The position numbers and the translations under genes are program-made. The notes under the pieces were generated by a model that made no database searches, was not told the origin of the DNA, and saw only the letters and a program-made list of their open reading frames with translations. A DNA stretch of 64,000 bases from Micromonospora sediminicola. GTDB lineage: Bacteria; Actinomycetota; Actinomycetes; Mycobacteriales; Micromonosporaceae. The first letter of the stretch is position 1. Each line of letters opens with the position of its first letter. The stretch is taken from assembly GCF_900089585.1 (NCBI RefSeq), contig NZ_FLRH01000003.1, positions 2,990,501 to 3,054,500 on the forward strand. The letters run 5' to 3'. This document shows, in pieces, positions 1-8,565 of this stretch.

Positions 1-1
1 G

Positions 2-3000
2 GCGCCGTCGCCCGACGATGTGGACTACTGGAAACGCACGCTGACCGGCGCTCCCGATCTGGAGCTTCCGCTGGACCGGCCACGGGGCACGCCCGGCGAG
101 CGGCCGGGCGCGCAGTTGCCGATCACCGTACCGGCGCCGTTGGCGGCCCGGATCCGTCGATGCGCCAGCCGCTGTGGGGCGACCGAATTCATGGTCCACA
201 CCGCGGCCTTCAGCGCGCTGCTCGCCATGCTCAGCGGGCAGCGCGACGTGGTCGTCGGGACTCCGGTGCTGGGCCGAGCGGGCAGTGAACTCCAGGACGT
301 GATCGGCCCCTTTCTCAATGTCCTGGCACTACGCATCGACCTGAGCGGCGAGCCGGACTTCATCGAGCTGATCCGGCGCACCCGCCGCACGGCGCTGGAG
401 GGGTTCTCTCGGGGGCAGGTGCCGTTCGCCGAGGTGGTGAAACAGGTCGGCGCCCAGAAGGCACGGAACCGCAACCCGCTGTTCGAGACGATGATCACGG
501 TGGAACAGGGCGAGCCACCGCTGCCCAGGTGGCCAGGTGCCATCGTGGCCAGGGTGCCGATTCCGACGAGCCACGCCAAGTTCGACCTGGAGATGATGCT
601 GACCACCGGGTTGCCCGACGGCAGTGTTCAGGGTGTGGTGGCCTACGCCACCGACGTGCTCGACGCGGCCACCGCCGACAAAGTCGCGGAGCTGTACATC
701 CGGCTTCTCGACACCGTCACGCAGCGCCCGTACGAGCCGGTCACCGGTGCGACCCTGCTCGGGCCCCATGATCCCCCGGTCTTCACCGGCCCCGAACGTG
801 CCGTGGGCGCCAGCTTGCTGCAGCGCATCGTCGAACAGGCCGGTCGCACCCCGGACGCGCCCGCGGTGGGCGACCGGACGCGGGTGCTCACCTACGCGGA
901 GCTGCTGGCCACCGCGGCTGGAATCGCCGGACAGCTCCGCGAGGCGGGAGTGTGTCGGGACGACACCGTAGGCGTCTGCCTCGAGCGCACACCACAGATG
1001 GTCGCCACGCTGCTCGGTGTCTGGCTGGCCGGGGCGGCCTACCTGCCGCTCGACCCGTCGTACGGCGAGAAGCGCATCGGGTACATGCTGCGGCGCAGCA
1101 GTACTTCGGTAGTGCTGACCGACGGCACGACAGGGCAGCTGCTGGACTGGAACGCGGCGGGGACGCGGTCATTGCCTGTCACCGGGGCCCGCGCTGCTGT
1201 GGTGGAGAACGGCATGGTGGACCCGGAAGGTCTGGCCTACGTCATCTACACCTCCGGCTCCACCGGCCGCCCCAGGGGTGTGATGGTCCGACACGCCGGC
1301 TTGGCGGGCTTCGCCGTCGACTGGATCGAGCGGCTGGGGATCGATCCGACGGACACGGTGGCCGCCACCACCACGATCTCGTTCGACATGGCGGTGTTGG
1401 AACTCCTGGTGCCGCTCGCCGTCGGGGCGCGCGTGGAGCTGATCGACCGTGACACCGTCATCGATGGTCATCGCCTCGCCGAGGTCATCGAGACGGCCGG
1501 GGTGACGGTGATGCAGGCGACCCCGGCCGGGTGGTCGCTGCTGATCGGCTCCGGCTGGTCCGGCGCGCCGCTGCGGGCGCTCAGTGGTGGGGAGGCCCTA
1601 CCCGCCGCCCTCGCCCGGGACATCGCCGCGCGCACCGAGCGGTTGTGGAATGCCTACGGTCCTACCGAGACCACCATCGGCGCCAGCGCGTACCTGGTGC
1701 CCACCGACACCGAGATCGCTCCCGCGTTGGGAGAGCCGTTGGTCAACACGACGCTCGCGGTGCTCGACTCGGGAGGTCGCCCGGTGGCGCCGGGCGCTGC
1801 CGGAGAGCTGTACATCGGCGGCAGCAGGCTCGCGCGGGGCTATCTCGGTGACCCTGCCGCAACCGCGGCCCGGTTCGTACCCGATCCGACCCGGCCCGGT
1901 GAGCGGTTGTACCGCACGGGTGACCTGGTTCGCCGCCGCTTCGACGGTGCCCTCGAGTTCCTGGGGCGAGCCGACAACCAGCTCAAGATCCGTGGCTACC
2001 GGGTCGAGCCGGAGGAGATCGAAGCTCGGTTGCGGGACCACCCCAGCGTGGCCGACGCCGCGGTGCACGCCGCCGGGCAGGGCATCGAGCGGGTGCTGGT
2101 TGCCTACCTCGTGTGGCGTACCACCGAATCAGACGGCTGGTCCCGGGTCCGGAAGGCCCTGGCGGAGGTCCTGCCGGACTACATGATCCCGACCATGGTC
2201 GTCGCGATGGAGCAGCTCCCCATCACGCCGAACGGCAAGCTCGACCGGGCTGCGTTACCCGCGCCCCCGCTGCCCGCCGGTCGTCCGTCGGCGCCCCCAC
2301 AGACTCCGCTGCAACGTCGGGTGGCGGCGATATGGTCGAGCGTGCTGGGTGTCGACGGGGTCGGGATCGACGACGATTTCTTCGCCCTGGGCGGGCATTC
2401 CCTGCTGGCCGCGCGGCTGGTTGCCGCGGTGCGGGAACAACTCGGCGCCGACGTTCCGATGCGACAGCTGTTCGCCCATCCCACTGTCGCAGCCCTGTGC
2501 GAGTTCATCGGTGAGCGGCCGCACTCGGCGGACCACGAGCCGGACCTGCCGGTGGCCACCGGCGCGTCCCCGTTGTCCTCGACTCAGCAGCGATTCTGGT
2601 TCCTGGACCGGTTGCGCGCCTCCCGCACCGACTACCACGTCAGCGTGGCGGTCCTGCTGCGAGGCACGATCGACCCGGTGCTGGTGCACGAAGCCCTGCT
2701 GACGGTCGTGGCCCGGCACGACATCCTGCGTACCCGATTCGGGGACGGCGCGGTCCAGGTGATCGATCCGGTGCGTCCGCTCTGGACAAACGTGGTGGAG
2801 CTCGGGCGGCGCACACCCGTCGCCTTCGTGGATGAGATCGCCGCGCAGCCCTTCGACCTGGCGGAAGGCCCGCTGATGCGCGCCGGGCTGGCACGTTCCG
2901 GCGGGGATCACGTACTGGCGCTCGTGCTGCACCACGCGGTGATCGACGGATCCTCCATGCCCATCCTGTGGCGGGAGTTCAATGCGGCCTACCGTGCTCT

Positions 3001-6000
3001 GGCCGCCGGTGAGCCCCCGGCGGGGCGCCCGCCTGTCCAGTTCGCCGACTATGCCAGGTGGGAGCGGGCGCGTACCGATGATGGACGCGATCTGTGCTAT
3101 TGGCGGCAGCGCCTGGCCGGTGCCTCGGCCACCGAGATCCCTCCGGACCGCCCACGGCCGGCGGTGTTCGTCGAGGACGGCGCGGAGCTGCGATTCGAGC
3201 TGGACGCGGCGACGACCGCGGCGGTGGACCAGTTGGCTCACCGAGGAGGCACGACGCCGTTCGTCGTCCTGCTCGGGGCGTTCGCGGTGACCGTCGGGCT
3301 GCTTGCCGGCACCACCGACGTCGTGCTGGGCACACCCATCGCCGGCGCCGGGCGCAGCAGGCCCGAGTTCGCCGAGCTGATCGGTCCGCTGCTGAACAGC
3401 GTGGTGGTGCGTGCCGACGTCCGTCCCGAGCACCGTTTCGCCGACCTGCTGGCCGAGCTGCACCTGGACGTCGCGGACGCTCACGACCACCAGCAACTGC
3501 CGTTCGAGCGGCTCGTGGAACAGCTGGACCCGCAGCGCGACCTGGCCCGGCACCCGCTGTTCGGCATCATGTTCGCACTCGACGCCTTTGACGAGAGCAC
3601 GGTGGATCTGCCGGGGGTGATCGCGGAGCCGCTGGACGCCAGCCAGGTCGCGGTCAAGCTTGACCTGAGCATGTCGCTGATGCGTGCGGCGGAGCACATC
3701 GACGGAGCCCTGCAGTATGCGACCAGCCTGTACGACCCGGCGACGGCAGCGGTGCTGGTGTCGATGTTCCGCCGGGTTCTGGCCCTCGTAGTGGCCGCAC
3801 CGGACGATCCGCTCGGCGCGCTGCCGCTTGCCGGGCCGGATGATGTGCTGATGCCGCTCCCGGCGGAGCAGCCGACCCGACCCGGGGAGCCGACAGAGCC
3901 CGAAACCACCTTGACCGAGCTGGTCGAAAGAGGCATTCGGGATGACGCGCCGACCCTCACCGCGGGCGGCCAGACCCTGACCGGCGCTCAGCTGCGTGGT
4001 CGGGCCGATGCGCTGGCCGTCCAGCTGCAGCGCGCAGGTGCTGGTCGGGGGGTGCTTGTCGGCGTGCTGCTACCTCGGTCGGCGGACCTCGTCGTGGCCA
4101 TGCTGGCCGTCCTGCGCAGCGGATCGACCCTGCTGACCCTCGATCCCCTCCAGCCGCCCACCCGCTTGCGCCGCCTCCTCGCAGATGTGCCGCTGGTGGT
4201 CACCGACCGGCCGGTCGGCGATCCGGCCCTGGCCGAAACCGTACGGATCATCGAGCCCGACGGCCCACCCGGCGGTGTCCCGACGACCCGGGGACCTGAG
4301 CCGGACGACATCGCGTACATCACCTACACCTCCGGCTCCACCGGCACACCCAAAGCCGTGGCCACCAGGCACGGGGCCGCGGCCGGCTACCTGCGGCACG
4401 TGATCAGGGAGTACCGGCTCGGCCAGCGGGACGTGGTGCTGCAGTTGGCGGCGTTGTCCTTCGACGCCAGCGTCCGCGACATCCTGAGCACACTGGCGGC
4501 CGGCGCGCGGCTCGTGCTGACGCCCGACCAGGAGACCCATGACCAGCGCGCCATCGCGAGGGCGTTGCTGGATCACGAGATCACCGCGCTGCTGTCGATG
4601 GTGCCGTCGATGCTGGGGGCATTGGTCACCGCCGCCAGGCAGTTGCCGCGCCGCCCCGGGCTACGTCTGATCCTGACCAGTGGGGAGGAGCTGCCGGCCG
4701 CGGTGGCGACGGCCGCCCTCGACCTGGGAGACCAGGTCGAGGTGGTGAACCAGTACGGGCCTACCGAATGCACGATGACCACCACGTTCCACCGGGTCAC
4801 CGAGGCGGATCTGCGTGCCGGATACATACCTGCCGGCAGACCGCTACCCGATGCCCGGGTGCTCATCCTCGATGCCGGAGGACGGCCGTTGCCGCGCGGG
4901 GCGGTCGGCGAGCTGGCGATCGGTGGCCCACGCGTCTCGGCCGGCTATCTGGGCGCACCCGGCCTCACCGCGCTCCGCTTCGTGCCCGATCCCTTCCAAC
5001 CGGGGGCACGGCTGTACCGGACCGGCGATCTGGCGCGTGTCGATCACCACGGCGAGGTCCGTTACCTGGGCAGGCTGGACCACCAGGTCAAGGTTCGCGG
5101 GGTTCGGGTCGAGCCTGGTGAGATCGAGTCCTCGCTGCTGGCGGTGCCGGGAGTACGGGCCGCAGCGGTGGTGGTGGTCGGCGAGCGGGACCGGGTGGAG
5201 CTGGTCGCCCACGTTGTCGCCGATCCCTTCGACGCTTCTCTCCTCCGCGCCAGCGTCGTCGAAACCTTGCCGCAGTCGTATCACCCCTCGCGCTTCGTGC
5301 GCGCGACGGAGTTGCCGCGCACAGTGCACGGCAAGGTGGATCGGGCCGAACTGGTACGCCGCACCCCGCCGGCCGTCGGCCCGGGTCGTGAGGTCCTCGG
5401 CCCGCGTGATGGCGCTGAGCTGCGCATGGTGCCCGTGTGGGAAAGAGTGCTCGGGTGCGGCCCGATCGGAGTGCGTGACGATTTCTTCGAACTCGGTGGG
5501 CATTCGCTCAAGGCCGTGGAGCTGATCGACGCGATCGCGGAGACATTCGGTGTCGAGCTGCCACTGAACGCGATCTTCCAGCACCGCACGATCGAGGCGC
5601 TGGCTGCCCGGACCGGACAACCTGCCCAGGACCGGCTGATGGTGCTGCTGACCGCCCCGGATCTCAGCGGTCCTCCGCTGTTCCTGGTGCACCCGCAGTC
5701 CGGTGACGCGTGCGGCTATGTCGCGCTCGCCCGGGAGTGGGGACGGTGGCGGCCGGTCTACGGGATCGAGGCCGTCGGGTACAACACGGACGTCGCGCCG
5801 CTGGCCGACATCCCCGCCATGGCCCAGCGGTACGTGTCCGAGATCCGGGCGGTGGCGCCACACGGGCCGTACCTGCTGGCGGGTTGGTCGTTCGGCGGCA
5901 ATGTCGCTCTGGAGATGACCCGGCTGTTGGAAGCGGCCGGTGAGAAGGTGGCGTTCCTCGGTGTGATCGACGCACGCGCATTCGGTGTCGACTCCACCGA

Positions 6001-6487
6001 GCACCGATATGAGAACGTGGCGGATCTGGAGAAGTTCTCTCTCTCCCATGGAGTGAGGGATGCCGAGATCTCCGCCGAGGGGCAGGGCGGGAACGCCGAC
6101 TTCGAGGAGGTTCTCGCCGGGCTGACGCGACATCTCGTCGACCGGGCACGGCTGCCGGCCGGAGCCCAGACGCCGGCGCTACGGCGGATGTACGAGGTGT
6201 TCACGGCCAACGGTCATGCCGCTGATCGCTTCCGACCGGCCGAGGTTGGCGCGGACATCTGGTTGTTCAAGGCTTCGGAGCAGCATCCCAGTCTGTCCCG
6301 TCCGGTGGTCAGACCCGAGAGTTGGCAGCAGTTGACTCGTGGCGAGATACATGTGAGCCTCCTGCCCGGCAACCATCACGATCTCTTCACCGAGCCGAAC
6401 GTGGCCACGGTGGCTGTTCGGCTGCGCGACGCCGTGGACGCGGTCCTCGCTGTCGACTCCGGCGCAACCCCGGGAACTGACTCATGA
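2..6487 (+). CDS. Non-ribosomal peptide synthetase, C-terminal modules with thioesterase (5' end outside window)
   Basis: The reading frame is open to the window edge and its first residues (DYWKRTLTGAP) lie inside a condensation domain, so this is the 3' part of a longer gene. Counting from the first in-window codon the order is: C-terminal half of C (1-245), A (270-755), PCP (767-836, GGHSLL), C (854-1280, active-site HHAVIDG), A (1303-1785), PCP (1804-1870, GGHSLK) and a type I thioesterase (1880-2150, GWSFGG nucleophile motif) that releases the peptide. Both A domains carry YTSGSTG. Read against GrsA, the pocket residues are D-M-L-Q-L-G-A-I-G for the first (closest to glycine codes I remember, weak) and D-A-R-S-L-S-Q-M-T for the second (no match I know). 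There is no epimerisation domain, so a D-residue would have to come from the downstream racemase-like protein. It overlaps the next gene by ATGA. Confidence 0.96.
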   Translation, partial: APSPDDVDYWKRTLTGAPDLELPLDRPRGTPGERPGAQLPITVPAPLAARIRRCASRCGATEFMVHTAAFSALLAMLSGQRDVVVGTPVLGRAGSELQDVIGPFLNVLALRIDLSGEPDFIELIRRTRRTALEGFSRGQVPFAEVVKQVGAQKARNRNPLFETMITVEQGEPPLPRWPGAIVARVPIPTSHAKFDLEMMLTTGLPDGSVQGVVAYATDVLDAATADKVAELYIRLLDTVTQRPYEPVTGATLLGPHDPPVFTGPERAVGASLLQRIVEQAGRTPDAPAVGDRTRVLTYAELLATAAGIAGQLREAGVCRDDTVGVCLERTPQMVATLLGVWLAGAAYLPLDPSYGEKRIGYMLRRSSTSVVLTDGTTGQLLDWNAAGTRSLPVTGARAAVVENGMVDPEGLAYVIYTSGSTGRPRGVMVRHAGLAGFAVDWIERLGIDPTDTVAATTTISFDMAVLELLVPLAVGARVELIDRDTVIDGHRLAEVIETAGVTVMQATPAGWSLLIGSGWSGAPLRALSGGEALPAALARDIAARTERLWNAYGPTETTIGASAYLVPTDTEIAPALGEPLVNTTLAVLDSGGRPVAPGAAGELYIGGSRLARGYLGDPAATAARFVPDPTRPGERLYRTGDLVRRRFDGALEFLGRADNQLKIRGYRVEPEEIEARLRDHPSVADAAVHAAGQGIERVLVAYLVWRTTESDGWSRVRKALAEVLPDYMIPTMVVAMEQLPITPNGKLDRAALPAPPLPAGRPSAPPQTPLQRRVAAIWSSVLGVDGVGIDDDFFALGGHSLLAARLVAAVREQLGADVPMRQLFAHPTVAALCEFIGERPHSADHEPDLPVATGASPLSSTQQRFWFLDRLRASRTDYHVSVAVLLRGTIDPVLVHEALLTVVARHDILRTRFGDGAVQVIDPVRPLWTNVVELGRRTPVAFVDEIAAQPFDLAEGPLMRAGLARSGGDHVLALVLHHAVIDGSSMPILWREFNAAYRALAAGEPPAGRPPVQFADYARWERARTDDGRDLCYWRQRLAGASATEIPPDRPRPAVFVEDGAELRFELDAATTAAVDQLAHRGGTTPFVVLLGAFAVTVGLLAGTTDVVLGTPIAGAGRSRPEFAELIGPLLNSVVVRADVRPEHRFADLLAELHLDVADAHDHQQLPFERLVEQLDPQRDLARHPLFGIMFALDAFDESTVDLPGVIAEPLDASQVAVKLDLSMSLMRAAEHIDGALQYATSLYDPATAAVLVSMFRRVLALVVAAPDDPLGALPLAGPDDVLMPLPAEQPTRPGEPTEPETTLTELVERGIRDDAPTLTAGGQTLTGAQLRGRADALAVQLQRAGAGRGVLVGVLLPRSADLVVAMLAVLRSGSTLLTLDPLQPPTRLRRLLADVPLVVTDRPVGDPALAETVRIIEPDGPPGGVPTTRGPEPDDIAYITYTSGSTGTPKAVATRHGAAAGYLRHVIREYRLGQRDVVLQLAALSFDASVRDILSTLAAGARLVLTPDQETHDQRAIARALLDHEITALLSMVPSMLGALVTAARQLPRRPGLRLILTSGEELPAAVATAALDLGDQVEVVNQYGPTECTMTTTFHRVTEADLRAGYIPAGRPLPDARVLILDAGGRPLPRGAVGELAIGGPRVSAGYLGAPGLTALRFVPDPFQPGARLYRTGDLARVDHHGEVRYLGRLDHQVKVRGVRVEPGEIESSLLAVPGVRAAAVVVVGERDRVELVAHVVADPFDASLLRASVVETLPQSYHPSRFVRATELPRTVHGKVDRAELVRRTPPAVGPGREVLGPRDGAELRMVPVWERVLGCGPIGVRDDFFELGGHSLKAVELIDAIAETFGVELPLNAIFQHRTIEALAARTGQPAQDRLMVLLTAPDLSGPPLFLVHPQSGDACGYVALAREWGRWRPVYGIEAVGYNTDVAPLADIPAMAQRYVSEIRAVAPHGPYLLAGWSFGGNVALEMTRLLEAAGEKVAFLGVIDARAFGVDSTEHRYENVADLEKFSLSHGVRDAEISAEGQGGNADFEEVLAGLTRHLVDRARLPAGAQTPALRRMYEVFTANGHAADRFRPAEVGADIWLFKASEQHPSLSRPVVRPESWQQLTRGEIHVSLLPGNHHDLFTEPNVATVAVRLRDAVDAVLAVDSGATPGTDS

Positions 6488-7212
6488 AGCGGATCGGCAT
6501 CGTCGGCGGGGTCGGGCCGTACGCGGCCGCGCACTTCTACCGGCGGATCCTCGATCTGTGCCCAGCCGTCACCGACGAAGAGTACGCGGCCGTCATACTG
6601 GTCGCGGAACAGATCCCCAGCCGGATCGACCATCAGCTGGCACGCGGGCCGAGTCCGTTGCCCGCGCTGGAGGAGGCAGTCCGCAGGCTGTGTGTGGCCG
6701 GCGCGGATCTGATCGCCATTCCGTCGGCCACCACACACGTCTACCGAGCCGATCTGCTGCGTGAGTCCCGGGTTCCGATCGTGGATCTACTGCTGGAGGT
6801 CGCAGCGCATCTGGAGCGCGCGGACCTCTGCCGGCCGCTGATCCTGGCCACCGAGGCCACCGTCGCTCTGCGGAGCTTCGAACCGCTTTTTTCCTCCGCC
6901 ACCAGGGCGATCTACCCTGATCCGCACGGACAGCGCCAGATCACGGACTTCATCTACCGAGTCAAGCGCGGCGAACCGTCGGATCGAACTCGTGCGGAGT
7001 TCACCCAGTGCGTACGCGCACTGCTGAGAGCCCATCCCGATGCGGATTGTGTGGTACTGGGCTGCACCGAGTTGTCGGTGATCGCTCCCGCGGTCGAGGT
7101 GGCCGTGCCGATCGTGGACGCCACCGACGTCCTGGCCCACGCTGCGCTGAACTACCGAGCTGACGCGACGAGCCCGCGAACCAACAAGGACGAACTGGAG
7201 GTCCGACTGTGA
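6484..7212 (+). CDS. Asp/Glu racemase-family protein with Ser in place of the first catalytic Cys
   Basis: This 242-residue protein has the N-terminal IGIVGGVGPYA motif and overall length of PLP-independent aspartate/glutamate racemases, which use two facing cysteines. The second is present (VLGCTELS, Cys194). The first motif, normally CNTAH-like, reads IPSATTHVY, so Ser81 replaces the cysteine and Ala the Asn. Family members with Thr/Cys or Ser/Cys pairs exist and can be stereo-restricted, so the enzyme may still be active in one direction or may act on another substrate. The start overlaps the NRPS stop (ATGA) and the end overlaps the MbtH start (GTGA), placing it firmly in the peptide operon. 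It is inferred to supply a D-amino acid or isomerised building block. Confidence 0.88.
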   Translation: MKRIGIVGGVGPYAAAHFYRRILDLCPAVTDEEYAAVILVAEQIPSRIDHQLARGPSPLPALEEAVRRLCVAGADLIAIPSATTHVYRADLLRESRVPIVDLLLEVAAHLERADLCRPLILATEATVALRSFEPLFSSATRAIYPDPHGQRQITDFIYRVKRGEPSDRTRAEFTQCVRALLRAHPDADCVVLGCTELSVIAPAVEVAVPIVDATDVLAHAALNYRADATSPRTNKDELEVRL

Positions 7213-7427
7213 CGAACACTGATGTCTCTGACGAGTGGCTGGTTGTGGTCAACGACGAGGAGCAGTACTCCATCTGGGCCAAGGGTCGGCCAGTCCCTGC
7301 CGGCTGGCGAGCGGTCGGTGAGCCGGACAGCCGTGATGGTTGCCTGAGGCGCATCGAGGAACTCTGGACGGACATGCGCCCCAAGAGCCTCCGAGACCGG
7401 ATCGCAGCCGCCTCGGACGCCCCATGA
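7209..7427 (+). CDS. MbtH-like NRPS chaperone
   Basis: This 72-residue protein matches the MbtH family along its whole length: NDEEQYSIWAKGRPVPAGW, then a conserved Cys-Leu and WTDMRPKSLR. MbtH proteins bind A domains and help them fold and activate amino acids. The GTG start overlaps the preceding stop as GTGA. Its likely partners are the A domains of the upstream NRPS and possibly the free-standing A protein on the opposite strand. Confidence 0.96.
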   Translation: MTNTDVSDEWLVVVNDEEQYSIWAKGRPVPAGWRAVGEPDSRDGCLRRIEELWTDMRPKSLRDRIAAASDAP

Positions 7428-7496
7428 GGCGTCGCCTCTCGCACGTGGCAGATCAGCCCAGACGTGCACCGCACTTCTTCGTCGTGGAGAAACGGC

Positions 7497-8342
7497 GTGG
7501 GACTGCGATGGGCATCAACGGAAGAGGGGACCTTGTTCAGACACCGTTCGGCGAAGCTTGCCGTCACTGTTCAGCCGGCCGACGACTTCATGCCCACCCC
7601 GCGCGCGGCGCAGCGGGCGTGGTGGTTGCAGCGGGCCGGCGAAGAGCTGGTCGACGATCTCATGCATCTCGATGTACTCAGTACCGGGCTGGTCGCCGGG
7701 TCCGATCGGCCGGCAATCGCCGGGGGATGGCGCGACAGTGACGCTCACTATGCGGCCGACGAGTTGATAATCGAAGGTCAGCAGGTAATGCAGGACTGGG
7801 AGGCGCCGCTGATGCGTGCGATGGCCGCTCAGGTCGCAGCATCTGGTGGCGACGTCCTCGAAATTGGTTTCGGGATGGGGATATCGGCGACGTACATGCA
7901 GGACATGGGCATCCGCTCGTACACCGTCCTGGAGGCCAACGAGGACGTTGCTGAGGCGTTCGCACATTGGCAGAGCGGTTTCCCGGACGCCACGACCACG
8001 TTGATCCTCGGACCGTGGCAGGAGACATTGCCGACCCTCGGTCTCTACGACGGCATCTTCTTCGACACGTATCCGGCTGACGAGGACGAGTTCATGAGGT
8101 ACGTCGTCGACGATGTCACCTTCGCCGCCCATTTCTTCCCGCACGCGGCCGCCCACCTGAGGCCAGGCGGGGTTTTCAGCTACTACAGCAACGAAATCGA
8201 CTCGCTGAGTCGGCGGCACCAGAGGCGACTGCTTGAGCACTTCAGCAGCTTCTCTGTCGAGGTGGTGCGTGACCTGCTGCCGCCCGAGGACTGCCATTAC
8301 TGGTGGAGCAATTCAATGGCGGTCGTACGAGCGGTCAAATGA
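7497..8342 (+). CDS. GAMT-like guanidino N-methyltransferase
   Basis: This class I SAM methyltransferase (281 residues) looks like animal guanidinoacetate N-methyltransferase over the catalytic region. It has QVMQDWEAPLM (GAMT: MERWETPYM), SAM motif VLEIGFGMGISATYM, GIFFDTYP (GAMT: GILYDTYP) and a C-terminal PPEDCHYWW (GAMT: PPADCRYY). The two acidic residues that hold the guanidino group in GAMT are both kept (Glu102 and Asp190 here). I chose GTG 7497 because GGAGA lies 6 bases upstream; GTG 7464 and ATG 7590 are alternatives. It is the last gene of the NRPS operon, so the likely substrate is an arginine-type residue or another guanidino building block. It could act on the free precursor or on the finished peptide; the sequence does not say which. 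Confidence 0.85.
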   Translation: MGLRWASTEEGTLFRHRSAKLAVTVQPADDFMPTPRAAQRAWWLQRAGEELVDDLMHLDVLSTGLVAGSDRPAIAGGWRDSDAHYAADELIIEGQQVMQDWEAPLMRAMAAQVAASGGDVLEIGFGMGISATYMQDMGIRSYTVLEANEDVAEAFAHWQSGFPDATTTLILGPWQETLPTLGLYDGIFFDTYPADEDEFMRYVVDDVTFAAHFFPHAAAHLRPGGVFSYYSNEIDSLSRRHQRRLLEHFSSFSVEVVRDLLPPEDCHYWWSNSMAVVRAVK

Positions 8343-8467
8343 CCCGTCCGTGGGTGTGCGATCCGGTCGCGGAACGGCGGTGGACGGATTCCGGCATGTG
8401 ACGCACGTCGGTGCCCGGGCGGACGGTGGCGTCGGGCGGTGGTCGGGTGTGCGGCCACCGCAGAGCA

Positions 8468-8505
8468 GGCAGCCCGGTGCGCGTGCTCCTGCGCGCCGGG
8501 CTGCC
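8468..8505. terminator. Stem-loop between convergent genes
   Basis: A perfect 10-bp inverted repeat (GGCAGCCCGG / CCGGGCTGCC) separated by 18 bases, the inner part also partly paired (GTGCGCG / GCGCGC), lies between the methyltransferase and the oppositely oriented adenylation gene. There is no T tract, which is usual for high-GC actinomycetes. It could serve both strands. Confidence 0.6.
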
Positions 8506-8565
8506 ATGCCGTCGATCAGGGCCGCCCGCGTGTCGAGCACACGTCCGGCCAGCTGCGACGAGTGC

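Noticed and set aside
2255..3697. 480-codon minus-strand frame inside the NRPS gene
   Set aside because: Shadow of the PCP/C region of the synthetase; composition and lack of motifs fit an artefact of high GC.
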